Both the position numbers and the translations under genes were made by a program. DNA of 6,172 bases from JAVBQU01 sp031548675. GTDB lineage: Bacteria > Bacteroidota > Bacteroidia > Bacteroidales > P3. The stretch's first letter is position 1. Each line of letters starts with the position of its first letter. Below, piece after piece: positions 6,142 through 6,172 of the stretch. Under the pieces are notes generated by a model. That model was not told the origin of the DNA and made no database searches. It saw only the letters and a list, made by a program, of their open reading frames with translations. Where the stretch lies: the NCBI GenBank assembly GCA_031548675.1, contig JAVBQU010000094.1:1-6172 (forward strand). The letters are read 5' to 3'.

Positions 6142-6172
6142 TTTTCAGGATATTATAATTTTTCTTTTTATT
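6107..6172 (-). CDS. Possible C-terminal codons of a minus-strand gene cut by the right edge
   Basis: On the minus strand one frame is open from the window edge for 21 codons, ending in NNCIVLKRISD and a TAA at 6107-6109. The other two minus frames close at once or within nine codons. The strong hairpin terminator 24 bases beyond the stop is well placed to end such a gene. The stretch is short and Lys/Asn-rich, and overlaps the inverted repeat, so it may be chance. No family can be assigned. Confidence 0.25.
   Translation of the reverse strand, partial: NKKKNYNILKNNCIVLKRISD

Overview
The window looks like chromosomal DNA from an AT-rich member of the Bacteroidota, most likely order Bacteroidales. 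Three things point there. Sequences before fabG and before the nitroreductase gene match the Bacteroidota -7 promoter consensus TAnnTTTG. Shine-Dalgarno sequences are weak or absent. The CysRS and FabG proteins have Bacteroidales-like signatures as I remember them (KMGKS rather than KMSKS in CysRS). These are judgements from reading, not from a database search.

Layout from left to right. (1) Positions 2-271 hold the C-terminal end of an unrecognised plus-strand protein cut by the window edge. (2) fabG (396-1142, +) encodes 3-oxoacyl-ACP reductase. It has its own -7 box and is followed by a strong intrinsic terminator. (3) cysS (1276-2739, +) encodes cysteinyl-tRNA synthetase. It is intact in every catalytic and zinc-binding position but carries an in-frame TGA at codon 11. 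(4) A gene at 2813-5146 (+) encodes a 777-residue exported protein with the look of a TIM-barrel glycoside hydrolase. I cannot place its family, and it carries an apparent inserted beta module. (5) A compact FMN nitroreductase-family gene (5152-5685, -) converges on it with five bases between the stop codons and has a good promoter. (6) Positions 5731-6172 are mostly non-coding. They hold two copies of a -7-like box, a doubtful 39-codon ORF, a strong 14-bp hairpin terminator, a long imperfect inverted repeat and possibly the last codons of a minus-strand gene entering from the right.

The genes do not form an obvious pathway. fabG (fatty-acid elongation) and cysS (translation) are housekeeping genes separated by a terminator. 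The putative hydrolase follows cysS by 73 bases with no visible terminator, so it may be co-transcribed. It has no SusC/SusD, sulfatase or regulator neighbours in view. The nitroreductase is transcribed separately.

The most noteworthy point is the TGA inside an otherwise perfect cysS. It could be a base error, a recent nonsense mutation bypassed by internal initiation, or a recoding event. The second is the unassigned exported enzyme with its inserted module. I see no CRISPR array, tRNA, rRNA, complete insertion sequence or recognisable defence system.
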